This document shows positions 34,029 to 42,019 of a stretch of 64,000 nt of DNA, one piece after another. Below the pieces are notes generated by a model. It saw nothing but the letters and a program-made list of their open reading frames with translations. It made no database searches and was not told the origin of the DNA. The position numbers were made by a program, and so were the translations under genes. Position 1 is the first letter of the stretch, and each line of letters opens with the position of its first letter. Origin of the DNA: Desulfobacteraceae bacterium (GTDB lineage: Bacteria > Desulfobacterota > Desulfobacteria > Desulfobacterales > UBA5852); contig JABZFP010000043.1 of assembly GCA_014237395.1 (NCBI GenBank), forward strand, positions 62,001 to 126,000. Reading direction: 5' to 3'.

Positions 34029-34904
34029 TTAAACTTTCTTGACGTAGTGGCGGGCGAACAGGCCGCTCGGGCGGATGCACAGCATCAGCACGATGACGAC
34101 AAACGCCACCACCGATTTAAATTCGATGGAGATATAGCCGCCGAAGAGGTTTTCGATGATCCCCAGCAGGTAGGCCCCGAACACGGCCCCCGGCAGGGAG
34201 GTCATACCCCCCATGACGGCGGCGGCAAAGCCTTTCAGCATGGGGTCCCACATCATATAGGGCTGCATGATGACGGGTGAGATCAGCAGGCCCGCCGAGG
34301 CACCGACCAGTGACGATATGCCCCAGGTGGCCATCAGGATGCGTCGGGTGCGAATGCCCATGATACGGGCGGCCACCGGATTCTGCTGGGTGGCTTTCAT
34401 GGCCATGCCCAGGCGAGAATAACGGAAGAACAGGAACAGGACGATCATGGCGCAAAGGGCCACGACCAACGTCAGGATTTCCAGGGTGCTGACGAAGAAG
34501 TCACCGAACATGACGCTGTCGTAGGGCGAGATGGGAAACGGCATGCTTTTCTGTTCGGCCCCGAATTTCCAGGACACCAGGCCCATCAGGATCATTTCGA
34601 GACCGATGGTGATGATGATCATCCCCAGGACGCTGGGGGCTTTGGCCCGGCGCAGCACGGTAAATTCGAGAACGCAGCCCAGTACCACCGCAAACACCAG
34701 GGACAGGGGAAACGCCATGTAGCTGGGGAATTGATACTGCTCCAGCAGCATGTAGGCCACATAGGTGGAGATCAGGGCCATTTCTCCCTGGGCGAAGTTG
34801 GGCACTTCAGAGGTCTTGTAGATGATGACCATGGCTATGCCCAGAAGGGCGTAGGAACTGCCCACGGCAACCCCGTTGATCAGCATCTGGATGAAGTCGA
34901 TCAT
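34029..34904 (-). CDS. livH: Branched-chain-type ABC permease LivH
   Basis: 291-residue inner-membrane permease of the LivH family with about eight hydrophobic helices. It begins M-I-D-F-I-Q-M-L-I-N-G-V-A-V-G-S-S-Y-A-L-L-G-type sequence and has the typical N-F-A-Q-G-E-M-A segment and a C-terminal G-A-V-F-G-A-Y-L-L-G-I-I-E-N. It forms the translocation pore with LivM, encoded 13 bases upstream. Confidence 0.9.
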   Translation of the reverse strand: MIDFIQMLINGVAVGSSYALLGIAMVIIYKTSEVPNFAQGEMALISTYVAYMLLEQYQFPSYMAFPLSLVFAVVLGCVLEFTVLRRAKAPSVLGMIIITIGLEMILMGLVSWKFGAEQKSMPFPISPYDSVMFGDFFVSTLEILTLVVALCAMIVLFLFFRYSRLGMAMKATQQNPVAARIMGIRTRRILMATWGISSLVGASAGLLISPVIMQPYMMWDPMLKGFAAAVMGGMTSLPGAVFGAYLLGIIENLFGGYISIEFKSVVAFVVIVLMLCIRPSGLFARHYVKKV

Positions 34905-34917
34905 GGTAAATCCTTTT

Positions 34918-35967
34918 TCAGAACGGCCATGTTTTCCAGTATTTTTTGGCCCTGATCCAGAAACCGAAAAGCCCCAGCGGCTCGAACAGCATGATCAGCA
35001 CCATGATGGTGCCGAAAACGATCAACTGGATATTGGATACCCCGGTGATGGAAAACCATTCCTGGGACAGTGCTTCCAGCCATGTGCCCAGATAGGGGAT
35101 TTCCAGAATGTTGCGCAACTGCAGGTCCAGCCAGCCGAGCAGGCAGGCCCCGGTAATCGACCCCATGATCGACCCCAGCCCGCCCACCACCACCATGGCC
35201 AGAAACATGATGGACATCAGAAGGGTAAAAATTTCCGGTTCGATGAACCGCAGTACAAAGGCGAAAAGACCGCCGCCGATGCCGGCGTAGAACGCACTGA
35301 TGGCAAAGGCCAGGGTTTTGTAGCCCATGATGTTGACACCCAGGGTTTCCGCGGCGATTTCTGCATCCCGGATGGCAATCAGGGCACGACCGATCTTGGT
35401 CTTGGTCAGGTTGCGGGCGGCGATCGCCAGCAGGACGGTGATGGGAATCAGGAGAAAGTAGAAATCCCGATCGCTTTCCAGATGCCAGGGTCCGATGATC
35501 AAGTCGGGTGTGTGTAGGCCCTGGCGCCCGCCGAAAAGTTCGATGCGTCCAATGATCTGGGTGATGGTCAGGCCGAATCCCAGCGTCGCGATAGCCAGAT
35601 AGGGGCCTTCCAGGCGCAGGGCGGGCAGCCCCAGCAGAAATCCGAAGGCCGCGGCGATCAGGGCGGCCAGAACCAGGGCCGCAAAGAAGGGCAGCTGGGC
35701 CTCGGACATCAGGATCACGGTGCCATAGGCGCCGATGGCAAAAAAGCCGGCGTGGCCCAGGGAGACTTGCCCGGCATAGCCCACCAGGATATTCAGGCCG
35801 ATCACCACGATGACATTAATGGCCAGAAAATTGGCCATGTAGAGGGTGTAGGAGCTTGCCAAAAAGGGGAACGCCGCTAGTCCGATTAAAAGGGCAACCA
35901 GCCAAAAAACGACCACGCCCGACGTGCAGAGTTGGACATCTTCATAGTAATCCCGTTTCATATCCAT
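34918..35967 (-). CDS. livM: Branched-chain-type ABC permease LivM
   Basis: 349-residue LivM permease, first gene of the importer operon. It has about nine hydrophobic helices, the G-Q-V-S-L-G-H-A-G-F-F-A-I-G-A-Y signature and the conserved E-T-L-G-V-N loop that contacts the ATPases. A second Met two codons in (35961) could be the true start. A sigma-70-like promoter lies about 80 bp upstream at 36046-36072. Confidence 0.9.
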   Translation of the reverse strand: MDMKRDYYEDVQLCTSGVVVFWLVALLIGLAAFPFLASSYTLYMANFLAINVIVVIGLNILVGYAGQVSLGHAGFFAIGAYGTVILMSEAQLPFFAALVLAALIAAAFGFLLGLPALRLEGPYLAIATLGFGLTITQIIGRIELFGGRQGLHTPDLIIGPWHLESDRDFYFLLIPITVLLAIAARNLTKTKIGRALIAIRDAEIAAETLGVNIMGYKTLAFAISAFYAGIGGGLFAFVLRFIEPEIFTLLMSIMFLAMVVVGGLGSIMGSITGACLLGWLDLQLRNILEIPYLGTWLEALSQEWFSITGVSNIQLIVFGTIMVLIMLFEPLGLFGFWIRAKKYWKTWPF

Positions 35968-36045
35968 CGTCGTGAGTTCCGGGGTGGGATGGTTAATTTA
36001 TGTTGTGTTGGAGTAGCCGGCTATGCCACTGAAATTAGTGAGGAG

Positions 36046-36072
36046 ATTATAGAATTGGGCTTGGACTGTCAA
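36046..36072 (-). promoter_or_regulatory. Sigma-70-like promoter of the liv/acyl-CoA ligase operon
   Basis: On the minus strand TTGACA (36072-36067) and TATAAT (36051-36046), both perfect hexamers but only 15 bases apart, short of the optimal 17; such promoters often need an activator or DNA-twisting regulator. An imperfect palindrome CACTGAAATTAGTG (36027-36040) overlaps the expected start of transcription and could be a repressor site. Confidence 0.55.
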
Positions 36073-36171
36073 TATAAATTCAATTAAAATTTAACAAATG
36101 AATACGCTTCATATTAAAAAACGTGAGAAAATAGCTGTCGATTTTTAGGAGGGGATAGGTCAATGAATGTG

Positions 36172-37674
36172 CTATGAGGGCTGGCGCAAAGGAATCCGGA
36201 TCTGGAAATGGGCGCCGTGACCCGGCTGGGAGGTCACCGTAATCTCCCCCCCATGCTGGTGAATGATTTTGCGGGTGATAAAGAGCCCGATCCCGGTTCC
36301 CTGGGTCGATTTGGAGGAAAAGAACAGGGTGAAAATCTTAGCCTGGGTTTCTTCGCTCATGCCGATGCCGTTGTCCTGGATGTCGAAAACAACGTCATCG
36401 TCTACAAGATGGGCGCGAAACAAGATGCGGGGTTCAGATGCTTGGGGATTGTCTCGGCAGGCATCAACGGCGTTTTCGAGCACGTTGACGAGCGCCGACC
36501 GCAATTGATCCGGATCGATGGCGAAGGTCACATTCGCCAAATCGGAGGACACGTCGCAATTCAGTTCGATTGGGGGATTTTCGATGCGGGGGCGAATAAT
36601 CGCCACGGTCTCCTCAACGAAATCCACAACTTTGCAGGGTGATGTTTCCAATTCGCGCTCTTTGGCATAGTAAAGGACGTCCAGAACCATGTTCTTGATA
36701 CGGCCGACCATCAATTTGACCATATCCAGGCCCTCGCCGATCTGATTGGAATCGTCCTTGGCGAATCCTTTGTCCAACACATAGACCCCGCCGTCCAGAC
36801 CGGTCAAAAGCCCTTTGATGCTGTGGGACACAGACCCGATCATCAGGCCGAGTGACGACAGGTGATCCCGCATGTCCAGGATGGGCGAAATATCGGTGGC
36901 CATCAGCATGGCCCCGCCGACCTTGCCGGTTTTTTCCCGCAGGGGGGTCGTCCACGCAAAAAGATGGCAGGCCTTGCCACTTCGGGTATTGTAAGTCAGT
37001 TCGCTTTCGTGAGACTTGCCGTCGGCGAAAGTGCGGGCCACCGGGCAGTTTTCGCAGGGCGCCGTGCGCCCCCGCACCAAATCATAGCAAACGCCGCCCT
37101 TTCCGGGATCGAAGTCGAAATCTTCCCTAAAACGACGGTTGGCGGACGTAATCTGAAAGTCCGTATCGTGCACGGTAACGTAGCCCGGCAGGGCCTCGAA
37201 GAGATTTTGCTGCACCGCGTCGGGTGTCCGCGCGGCCAGGCTTTCCGATTTTTGTTTCAGCAGATCTTCAAGACTTTCGGTGTACTGCCGCAACTGCGCG
37301 CGCAGGAGAATACGCTCATGGGCTTTTTGCAGGGCGCGGTCCAGATCCGCATCATCGATGGGTTTGGTGATAAAATCCGTGGCTTCATATTTAAGGCTCT
37401 TGATGGCCAGGTCCATGTCACCGTGGCCGGTGATGACCACGACTTCCGTGTCGGGGTTGGCCTGCTTCAACCGCCGCAACAGCTCGATGCCGTCCATTCC
37501 CGGCATTTTGATATCGGTCAAAACGATCCCCGGCTGCTCATGGGAAAAGGTCTGCAAGGCGTCGGTGGCGTTTTCCGCCGTCAGGACGTGGTAGCCCCGG
37601 TCCTCCAGCGAAATGCGCAACACTTTGCGAATGCCTTCTTCATCGTCGACGATGAGGATTTTTTCTTTCATCAT
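36172..37674 (-). CDS. Receiver-PAS-histidine kinase hybrid
   Basis: 500-residue soluble protein: receiver (1-125, phospho-acceptor Asp54 in L-T-D-I-K-M-P-G), a coiled linker, a PAS domain with the Cys motif V-C-Y-D-L-V...P-C-E-N-C-P, then a kinase core with His in S-V-S-H-S-I-K-G and a HATPase (N-V-L-E-N-A-V-D-A, G-T-G-I-G-L-F). The H box is unusual (HSIKG rather than HEIxxP), placing it in a divergent HisKA class. It is the third gene of a trio after a membrane kinase and a sigma-54 activator, all leftward, and probably feeds phosphate into that pathway. Confidence 0.85.
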   Translation of the reverse strand: MMKEKILIVDDEEGIRKVLRISLEDRGYHVLTAENATDALQTFSHEQPGIVLTDIKMPGMDGIELLRRLKQANPDTEVVVITGHGDMDLAIKSLKYEATDFITKPIDDADLDRALQKAHERILLRAQLRQYTESLEDLLKQKSESLAARTPDAVQQNLFEALPGYVTVHDTDFQITSANRRFREDFDFDPGKGGVCYDLVRGRTAPCENCPVARTFADGKSHESELTYNTRSGKACHLFAWTTPLREKTGKVGGAMLMATDISPILDMRDHLSSLGLMIGSVSHSIKGLLTGLDGGVYVLDKGFAKDDSNQIGEGLDMVKLMVGRIKNMVLDVLYYAKERELETSPCKVVDFVEETVAIIRPRIENPPIELNCDVSSDLANVTFAIDPDQLRSALVNVLENAVDACRDNPQASEPRILFRAHLVDDDVVFDIQDNGIGMSEETQAKIFTLFFSSKSTQGTGIGLFITRKIIHQHGGEITVTSQPGHGAHFQIRIPLRQPS

Positions 37675-37723
37675 GTCTTTAACCCGCAGAAGCGATTGAC
37701 AAATGCCGGAACCGCTGGCTGTG

Positions 37724-39439
37724 TCAGTTTTCCCCGATATGGTATTTTTTCATTTTTCTCCACAGGGTGGTGCGATCCATGTTCAAAGCGCGCGCCGTAT
37801 GACTTTTATTCCAGCGATAGCGGCGAAGCGTATCGATAATGCGCTCTTTTTCGTTCCATGCCCGGCGCGCGGCACCGGATTCATCCGCATCCGGATGATG
37901 GGGCGAACTGCTTTTTAAGAGCCACAGAGGAAAATGCTTCTTTTCAATCGTATCACCGCAGCAGATGATGAGGGCATGCTCTAAAATGTTTTCGAGTTCG
38001 CGCACATTGCCGGGGTAGTCGTAATTCAGAAGGACTTCCATGGCCGCTTCGTCGATGCGGGCCACTGAGGCATGTTTGGTGGTGCAGATGCGCTTGAGGA
38101 TATGTTCGATCAGCAGCGGCAGATCACTTTTGCGGTCCTTCAGGGCCGGCAGCTCCAGGCGCATCACGTTCAGGCGGTAGAAAAGATCTTCACGAAATTT
38201 TTTTTCTTCCGCCAGCCGTTTGAGATTTTGATTGGTGGCTGACAGAATGCGGACATTCACACGGGTGGTCTGGCGGCTTCCCAAGGCATAGAATTCCCGG
38301 TCTTCGATAACCCGCAGCAATTTTGCTTGCAGGGGAAGGGGCAGGTCACCGATTTCATCGAGAAAAATGGTGCCGCCGTCAGCGAGTTGAAAACGGCCCG
38401 GTTTGTCACGATCGGCGCCGGTAAAAGCGCCTTTGACGTACCCGAACATTTCCGATTCCAGGAGGTTGTCGGGCAGGGAAGCACAGTTGACTTTGATCAA
38501 CTTCTGGCCGGCACGATCACTGGCGTTATGAATGATCTTGGCCAGTAGATCTTTGCCGGTGCCGGTGGGGCCCTCGATCAGAACGGTGGCATCGCTGGCG
38601 GCAATCACCGGGATGATTTCAAATATCTTCTGCATCTCGGGGTGTCGGCCCACCATGTCGAAATAGGTGTATTGGCCTCGGATGGCGCTTTTGTAGTGAT
38701 ATTGCAGCGACAGATCGGAAATGGTCGTGAGGCCGCCGACCACCGATCCCTCCTCGTTTTTGAGTGGCACGAAATTGGCTTGGACCGGGATCCGCTGGCC
38801 TTCGCGGGTGGCGAGGTCTGTTTCGACCCGGATGTGACCATTGCCGTCTTTCAACTGCTCGGGCGCCTTCTTGAAATCCTTGCCAAAGCGAGGTCCGAAA
38901 ACCTTGTCGCACGACTTCCCCAAAAGTTCGGTGCGTGAATAGCCGGTAATTTTTTCCGCCATTGTGTTGAAAAAGGAGATATGGTCGCCGCGGTCCACGG
39001 TCAGCACCCCGATGTCGAGATTGTCGAGAATGATTTTGAGGCGCAGATCTTCAAAACGGATGCGTTTGATCAGGTCCCGGAAGGCCGAATGGTCCTGAAA
39101 GACCTCGATGCAGCCCATCAACCGTTTATCGGCATCGAAAATGGGGGATTCAATTTTCGTCAGGCTGCACTGCTTATTGTTAGGGCCGACTAAATCGATT
39201 TCAGACACGACGGTTTCGATTTCGGCTCCAGGTTCTTCGAGATATTTGCACTTGCCCCCGCACAGATAGTCCAGAAAGACTTCGTAGCAGTTATGGCCCA
39301 GCACTTCCGCTGCTTTTTTCCCGGTCAATGCCTCGGCCGCGTGATTTAACGACACGATTCTGCGTTCGGGCGAGAGGACAATGACCCCCAGAGACAGGAG
39401 ATCAAAAATCTCACCGATCTGTTCGTACTGCAGGAACAT
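37724..39439 (-). CDS. Sigma-54-dependent activator with two PAS domains
   Basis: 571-residue NtrC-type regulator. PAS 1 (about 5-115) has Cys at C-Y-E-V-F and in L-C-G-G-K-C; PAS 2 is about 125-245. The AAA+ domain has Walker A G-P-T-G-T-G-K-D and the G-A-F-T-G-A sigma-54 loop, and a Fis-type helix-turn-helix closes the protein (K-S-H-T-A-R-A-L-N-M-D-R-T-T-L-W). No receiver domain. It starts four bases after the membrane kinase gene. It is the best candidate activator for locus 2, which has a sigma-54-like promoter, but the liv operon is equally close. Confidence 0.9.
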   Translation of the reverse strand: MFLQYEQIGEIFDLLSLGVIVLSPERRIVSLNHAAEALTGKKAAEVLGHNCYEVFLDYLCGGKCKYLEEPGAEIETVVSEIDLVGPNNKQCSLTKIESPIFDADKRLMGCIEVFQDHSAFRDLIKRIRFEDLRLKIILDNLDIGVLTVDRGDHISFFNTMAEKITGYSRTELLGKSCDKVFGPRFGKDFKKAPEQLKDGNGHIRVETDLATREGQRIPVQANFVPLKNEEGSVVGGLTTISDLSLQYHYKSAIRGQYTYFDMVGRHPEMQKIFEIIPVIAASDATVLIEGPTGTGKDLLAKIIHNASDRAGQKLIKVNCASLPDNLLESEMFGYVKGAFTGADRDKPGRFQLADGGTIFLDEIGDLPLPLQAKLLRVIEDREFYALGSRQTTRVNVRILSATNQNLKRLAEEKKFREDLFYRLNVMRLELPALKDRKSDLPLLIEHILKRICTTKHASVARIDEAAMEVLLNYDYPGNVRELENILEHALIICCGDTIEKKHFPLWLLKSSSPHHPDADESGAARRAWNEKERIIDTLRRYRWNKSHTARALNMDRTTLWRKMKKYHIGEN

Positions 39440-39443
39440 AACG

Positions 39444-41798
39444 CTATCCTAATGTTGCGGCCGTTTCATCCAGTCTGTCACGCGACAGGACAATACCGCC
39501 ATTGTCGTCCAGGTGGACCGCCGGAAAGGTCAAGGTGAAGCACGCCCCTTTCTCCGGCAGGGACTCGGCCCGGATGTCGCCCCGGCAATCCTTGACAATT
39601 CCGTAGCTGATGGACAGGCCCAGCCCGGTCCCTTTACCGACCTCTTTGGTGGTGAAAAACGGATCGAATATTTTCTCATGAATCGCATCGGGAATACCAC
39701 TGCCGCTATCTTCCACTTCAGCGATGACTTCGTCGTCCTGACAGCGCGTGCGGATCACAATCTGTTTTTCGGATGATCCGGAAGCCGTTTGGAGCGGCGG
39801 CTGGGCAGTGGTTTCCCAGGCGGCTTCGATGGCATCGCGGGCATTCACCAGCAAATTGATGAAAACCTGCTCAAGACAACTGGGGTCGGCCTCGATAAAC
39901 GGCAGGTCCGGCGCCAGCTCCCATTGGACGTCGATGCCGCGAACTTTCAACTGCTGACTGAAAATCTCAAAGGCCCGTTGGATGACATCGTTGATCTGGA
40001 TTGGTGCGGTATCCAGGTCCGATTTACGTCCGAATTCGCGCATATGGTTGATGATTTTACTGGCCCGATCAATGTGGCTGTCGATTTCCCCGGTCATGGT
40101 CAGCATAATGTCGTCGGCGATGGGCTCTTGATTGCGAACTTTTTTCATCAGATAGCTGCTGGCCGTTTTGATAACCGACAGCGGCTGGTTCAATTCATGG
40201 GCCACACCAGTGGCCATTTCACCAAGGGTTGCCATTTTACTGGCCTGGATAAGCTGCTGCTCGGCTTCGAGACGTTTGGTGATATCGCTTGTGGTTACGA
40301 GAAAAACTTTTTGGCCCTCATCGTCGGAGGGCGAAATGCGGATATTGACGAACAACGGTGTCCCCGATTTCTTGATCTGCCGGACCCGGCTCAGAAACTG
40401 TGACGCTGGAATAGCGGCGGCATAGGCCTTCTTTTCCTCGTCCACGAAAAAATTGAGAAATGATGTGTCCAGTATATCAGATTTTTCATACTCGTAAACC
40501 GTTTTTACGCTGGCATTGCAATCCAGAATGGCAAGATTTGATGCCTTTAGCACAAATACCGGGTTGGGGATGTTGTCGAAAAACGCCTGGTATTTAATCT
40601 CCGATTTACGGAGTTTATCCTCCAGAACCTTCATATCCGTGAGGTCCAGGTTCATTTCCATGGCACCGCAAATATCGCCTTCATCATTTGTCAGAGGAGA
40701 GGTGACCACCAGCCAATGCACGGGACGTCCGTTTTTATCGCAGCCTGTTTCTTCTCCCAACTGCGGCCCCGCTCCTTCGAAGGTCTTTTCCACCAGACAG
40801 TCACGGCATTTGGTGTCACGGCCCTTGTAGGCCTTGAAGCAATAGTCGCCTTTGACCGGATTGAATTTGTCGGCATAGCTGCGGTTGAAATTGACGATCC
40901 GGTAATCCCGGTCCAGCACCGCAATTTCACAAGGAACGTTTTCAAAAAGATTCTGGTATTCGTTGCGTTGTCGACAAAGATCCATCTGGCTGCGGGCGAT
41001 TTCGTCTCCCATCCGGTTGACGGCCACGGCCAACTGGTTGATTTCATCCTCACCGTCGACCGGCACCTGGGTACTGTAATCTCCCCGGGCAATGCGCTGG
41101 GTTTCACCGATCAACCGCCGAATGGGCCGATTGACGAATCGCAGCATGACGATCATGATGATGCCGGATGTGACCAGGAAAACAAACGCGGCCAGCATGA
41201 TGATGCCGCGCTTAAACCGCAGCATCTCCGCCTGCACTTTTTCCAGCGAGAAGACGACATCCAGAGCCCCCAGCACTTTTTTGTCGATCGGATGAACGTG
41301 ACAGGCCTCCGAGCAGCCGGGTTCATTGAGGATCGGTGTGATGACGCCGATCACGTTTTGACCGGCCGCGGTAGAGAAGAATCGCGTGCCCTGTTCGGGG
41401 TTGAGCGATTCCAGGGGCGGATCCCAGCGATGGCAGATATCGCAGGCCTCGGCCTTGATATTGGTGATTTGGTCGACTTCCTCTTGCTGGTTGGAGAATT
41501 TGATTTGTCCGGCTTTGTTGTAGATGCGAATGGTTTCGATTTCTTTCTGGCGGGCGATGTTCACAATGATCTGGTTGATATCGTCCCGGGCATTGCTCAT
41601 CATGGCATAGTGGGTGCCTAACTTGATGGTGTTGCCGAAGCGTGCGGTTTCGTTCAGAATATGCTGGGTGAGTTTGTTGTTTTGGTACCGAATGTTGAAG
41701 TAGGCCCAGATGGCGATGCTCACCAGCAGCGTTAGACCCACCGCAAAGATCAGCCGGAACATCAGGCTGTTTCTTAGCTCTCGAAAGGGGTGGCGCAT
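39444..41798 (-). CDS. Membrane histidine kinase with heme-c-type sensor motifs
   Basis: 784-residue sensor kinase. Helices at about 13-34 and 198-220 enclose a periplasmic domain containing C-D-I-C-H (119-123), a standard heme c attachment motif, and C-S-E-A-C-H (162-167), a Cx3CH variant. A HAMP domain (222-275), two PAS domains (the first with Y-C-F-K-A-Y...K-C-R-D-C), HisKA (A-H-E-L-N-Q-P-L) and HATPase (G-K-G-T-G-L-G-L-S) follow. It may sense redox potential or a gas through bound heme. ATG 41798 is preferred over a GTG 36 bases upstream. First gene of the regulatory trio. Confidence 0.85.
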   Translation of the reverse strand: MRHPFRELRNSLMFRLIFAVGLTLLVSIAIWAYFNIRYQNNKLTQHILNETARFGNTIKLGTHYAMMSNARDDINQIIVNIARQKEIETIRIYNKAGQIKFSNQQEEVDQITNIKAEACDICHRWDPPLESLNPEQGTRFFSTAAGQNVIGVITPILNEPGCSEACHVHPIDKKVLGALDVVFSLEKVQAEMLRFKRGIIMLAAFVFLVTSGIIMIVMLRFVNRPIRRLIGETQRIARGDYSTQVPVDGEDEINQLAVAVNRMGDEIARSQMDLCRQRNEYQNLFENVPCEIAVLDRDYRIVNFNRSYADKFNPVKGDYCFKAYKGRDTKCRDCLVEKTFEGAGPQLGEETGCDKNGRPVHWLVVTSPLTNDEGDICGAMEMNLDLTDMKVLEDKLRKSEIKYQAFFDNIPNPVFVLKASNLAILDCNASVKTVYEYEKSDILDTSFLNFFVDEEKKAYAAAIPASQFLSRVRQIKKSGTPLFVNIRISPSDDEGQKVFLVTTSDITKRLEAEQQLIQASKMATLGEMATGVAHELNQPLSVIKTASSYLMKKVRNQEPIADDIMLTMTGEIDSHIDRASKIINHMREFGRKSDLDTAPIQINDVIQRAFEIFSQQLKVRGIDVQWELAPDLPFIEADPSCLEQVFINLLVNARDAIEAAWETTAQPPLQTASGSSEKQIVIRTRCQDDEVIAEVEDSGSGIPDAIHEKIFDPFFTTKEVGKGTGLGLSISYGIVKDCRGDIRAESLPEKGACFTLTFPAVHLDDNGGIVLSRDRLDETAATLG

Positions 41799-41840
41799 GA
41801 CGTTATCCCGTCTCTTCCGGTAACATTTCGGCACGCTTGG

Positions 41841-41912
41841 AAAACAAAACCCGGTTGTCCATCAGAACATGTTGAAAAGGAGGGCCGTTTTCATCATTCC
41901 AGGACAACCGGG
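41841..41912 (-). terminator. Terminator between locus 2 and the regulatory trio
   Basis: On the minus strand CCCGGTTGTCC (41912-41902), a 41-base loop, GGACAACCGGG (41860-41850), then TTTTGTTTT (41848-41840). An 11-bp perfect stem plus U-rich tail is the signature of intrinsic termination, though the loop is long. It would end the locus 2 transcript 108 bases past its last gene, or act as an attenuator ahead of the kinase gene that starts at 41798. Confidence 0.65.
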
Positions 41913-41918
41913 CATCGA

Positions 41919-41977
41919 CTATGCCAACTGTGGGTCCATTTCCTAAGTTGGTCAATCCATTACCCCAAATGGCATAG
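41919..41977 (-). promoter_or_regulatory. Competing stem pair upstream of terminator
   Basis: CTATGCCA (41919-41926) and TGGCATAG (41970-41977) form an 8-bp inverted repeat. Nested within it CCAACT (41924-41929) pairs with AGTTGG (41946-41951). The two stems share bases 41924-41926, so they exclude each other. Directly followed on the minus strand by the terminator at 41841-41912, this has the layout of an attenuator or small structured leader RNA. No known riboswitch class recognised. Confidence 0.4.
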
Positions 41978-42019
41978 CATACGTCCTCCCCCTTATTTCA
42001 TCACCTTAAGGGCGCGCTC

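Noticed and set aside
36010..36030. Sigma-54 promoter for the liv operon
   Set aside because: TGGCAT is present on the minus strand but the bases at -12 are GCTA, not TTGC. The TTGACA/TATAAT pair at 36046-36072 is a better candidate.
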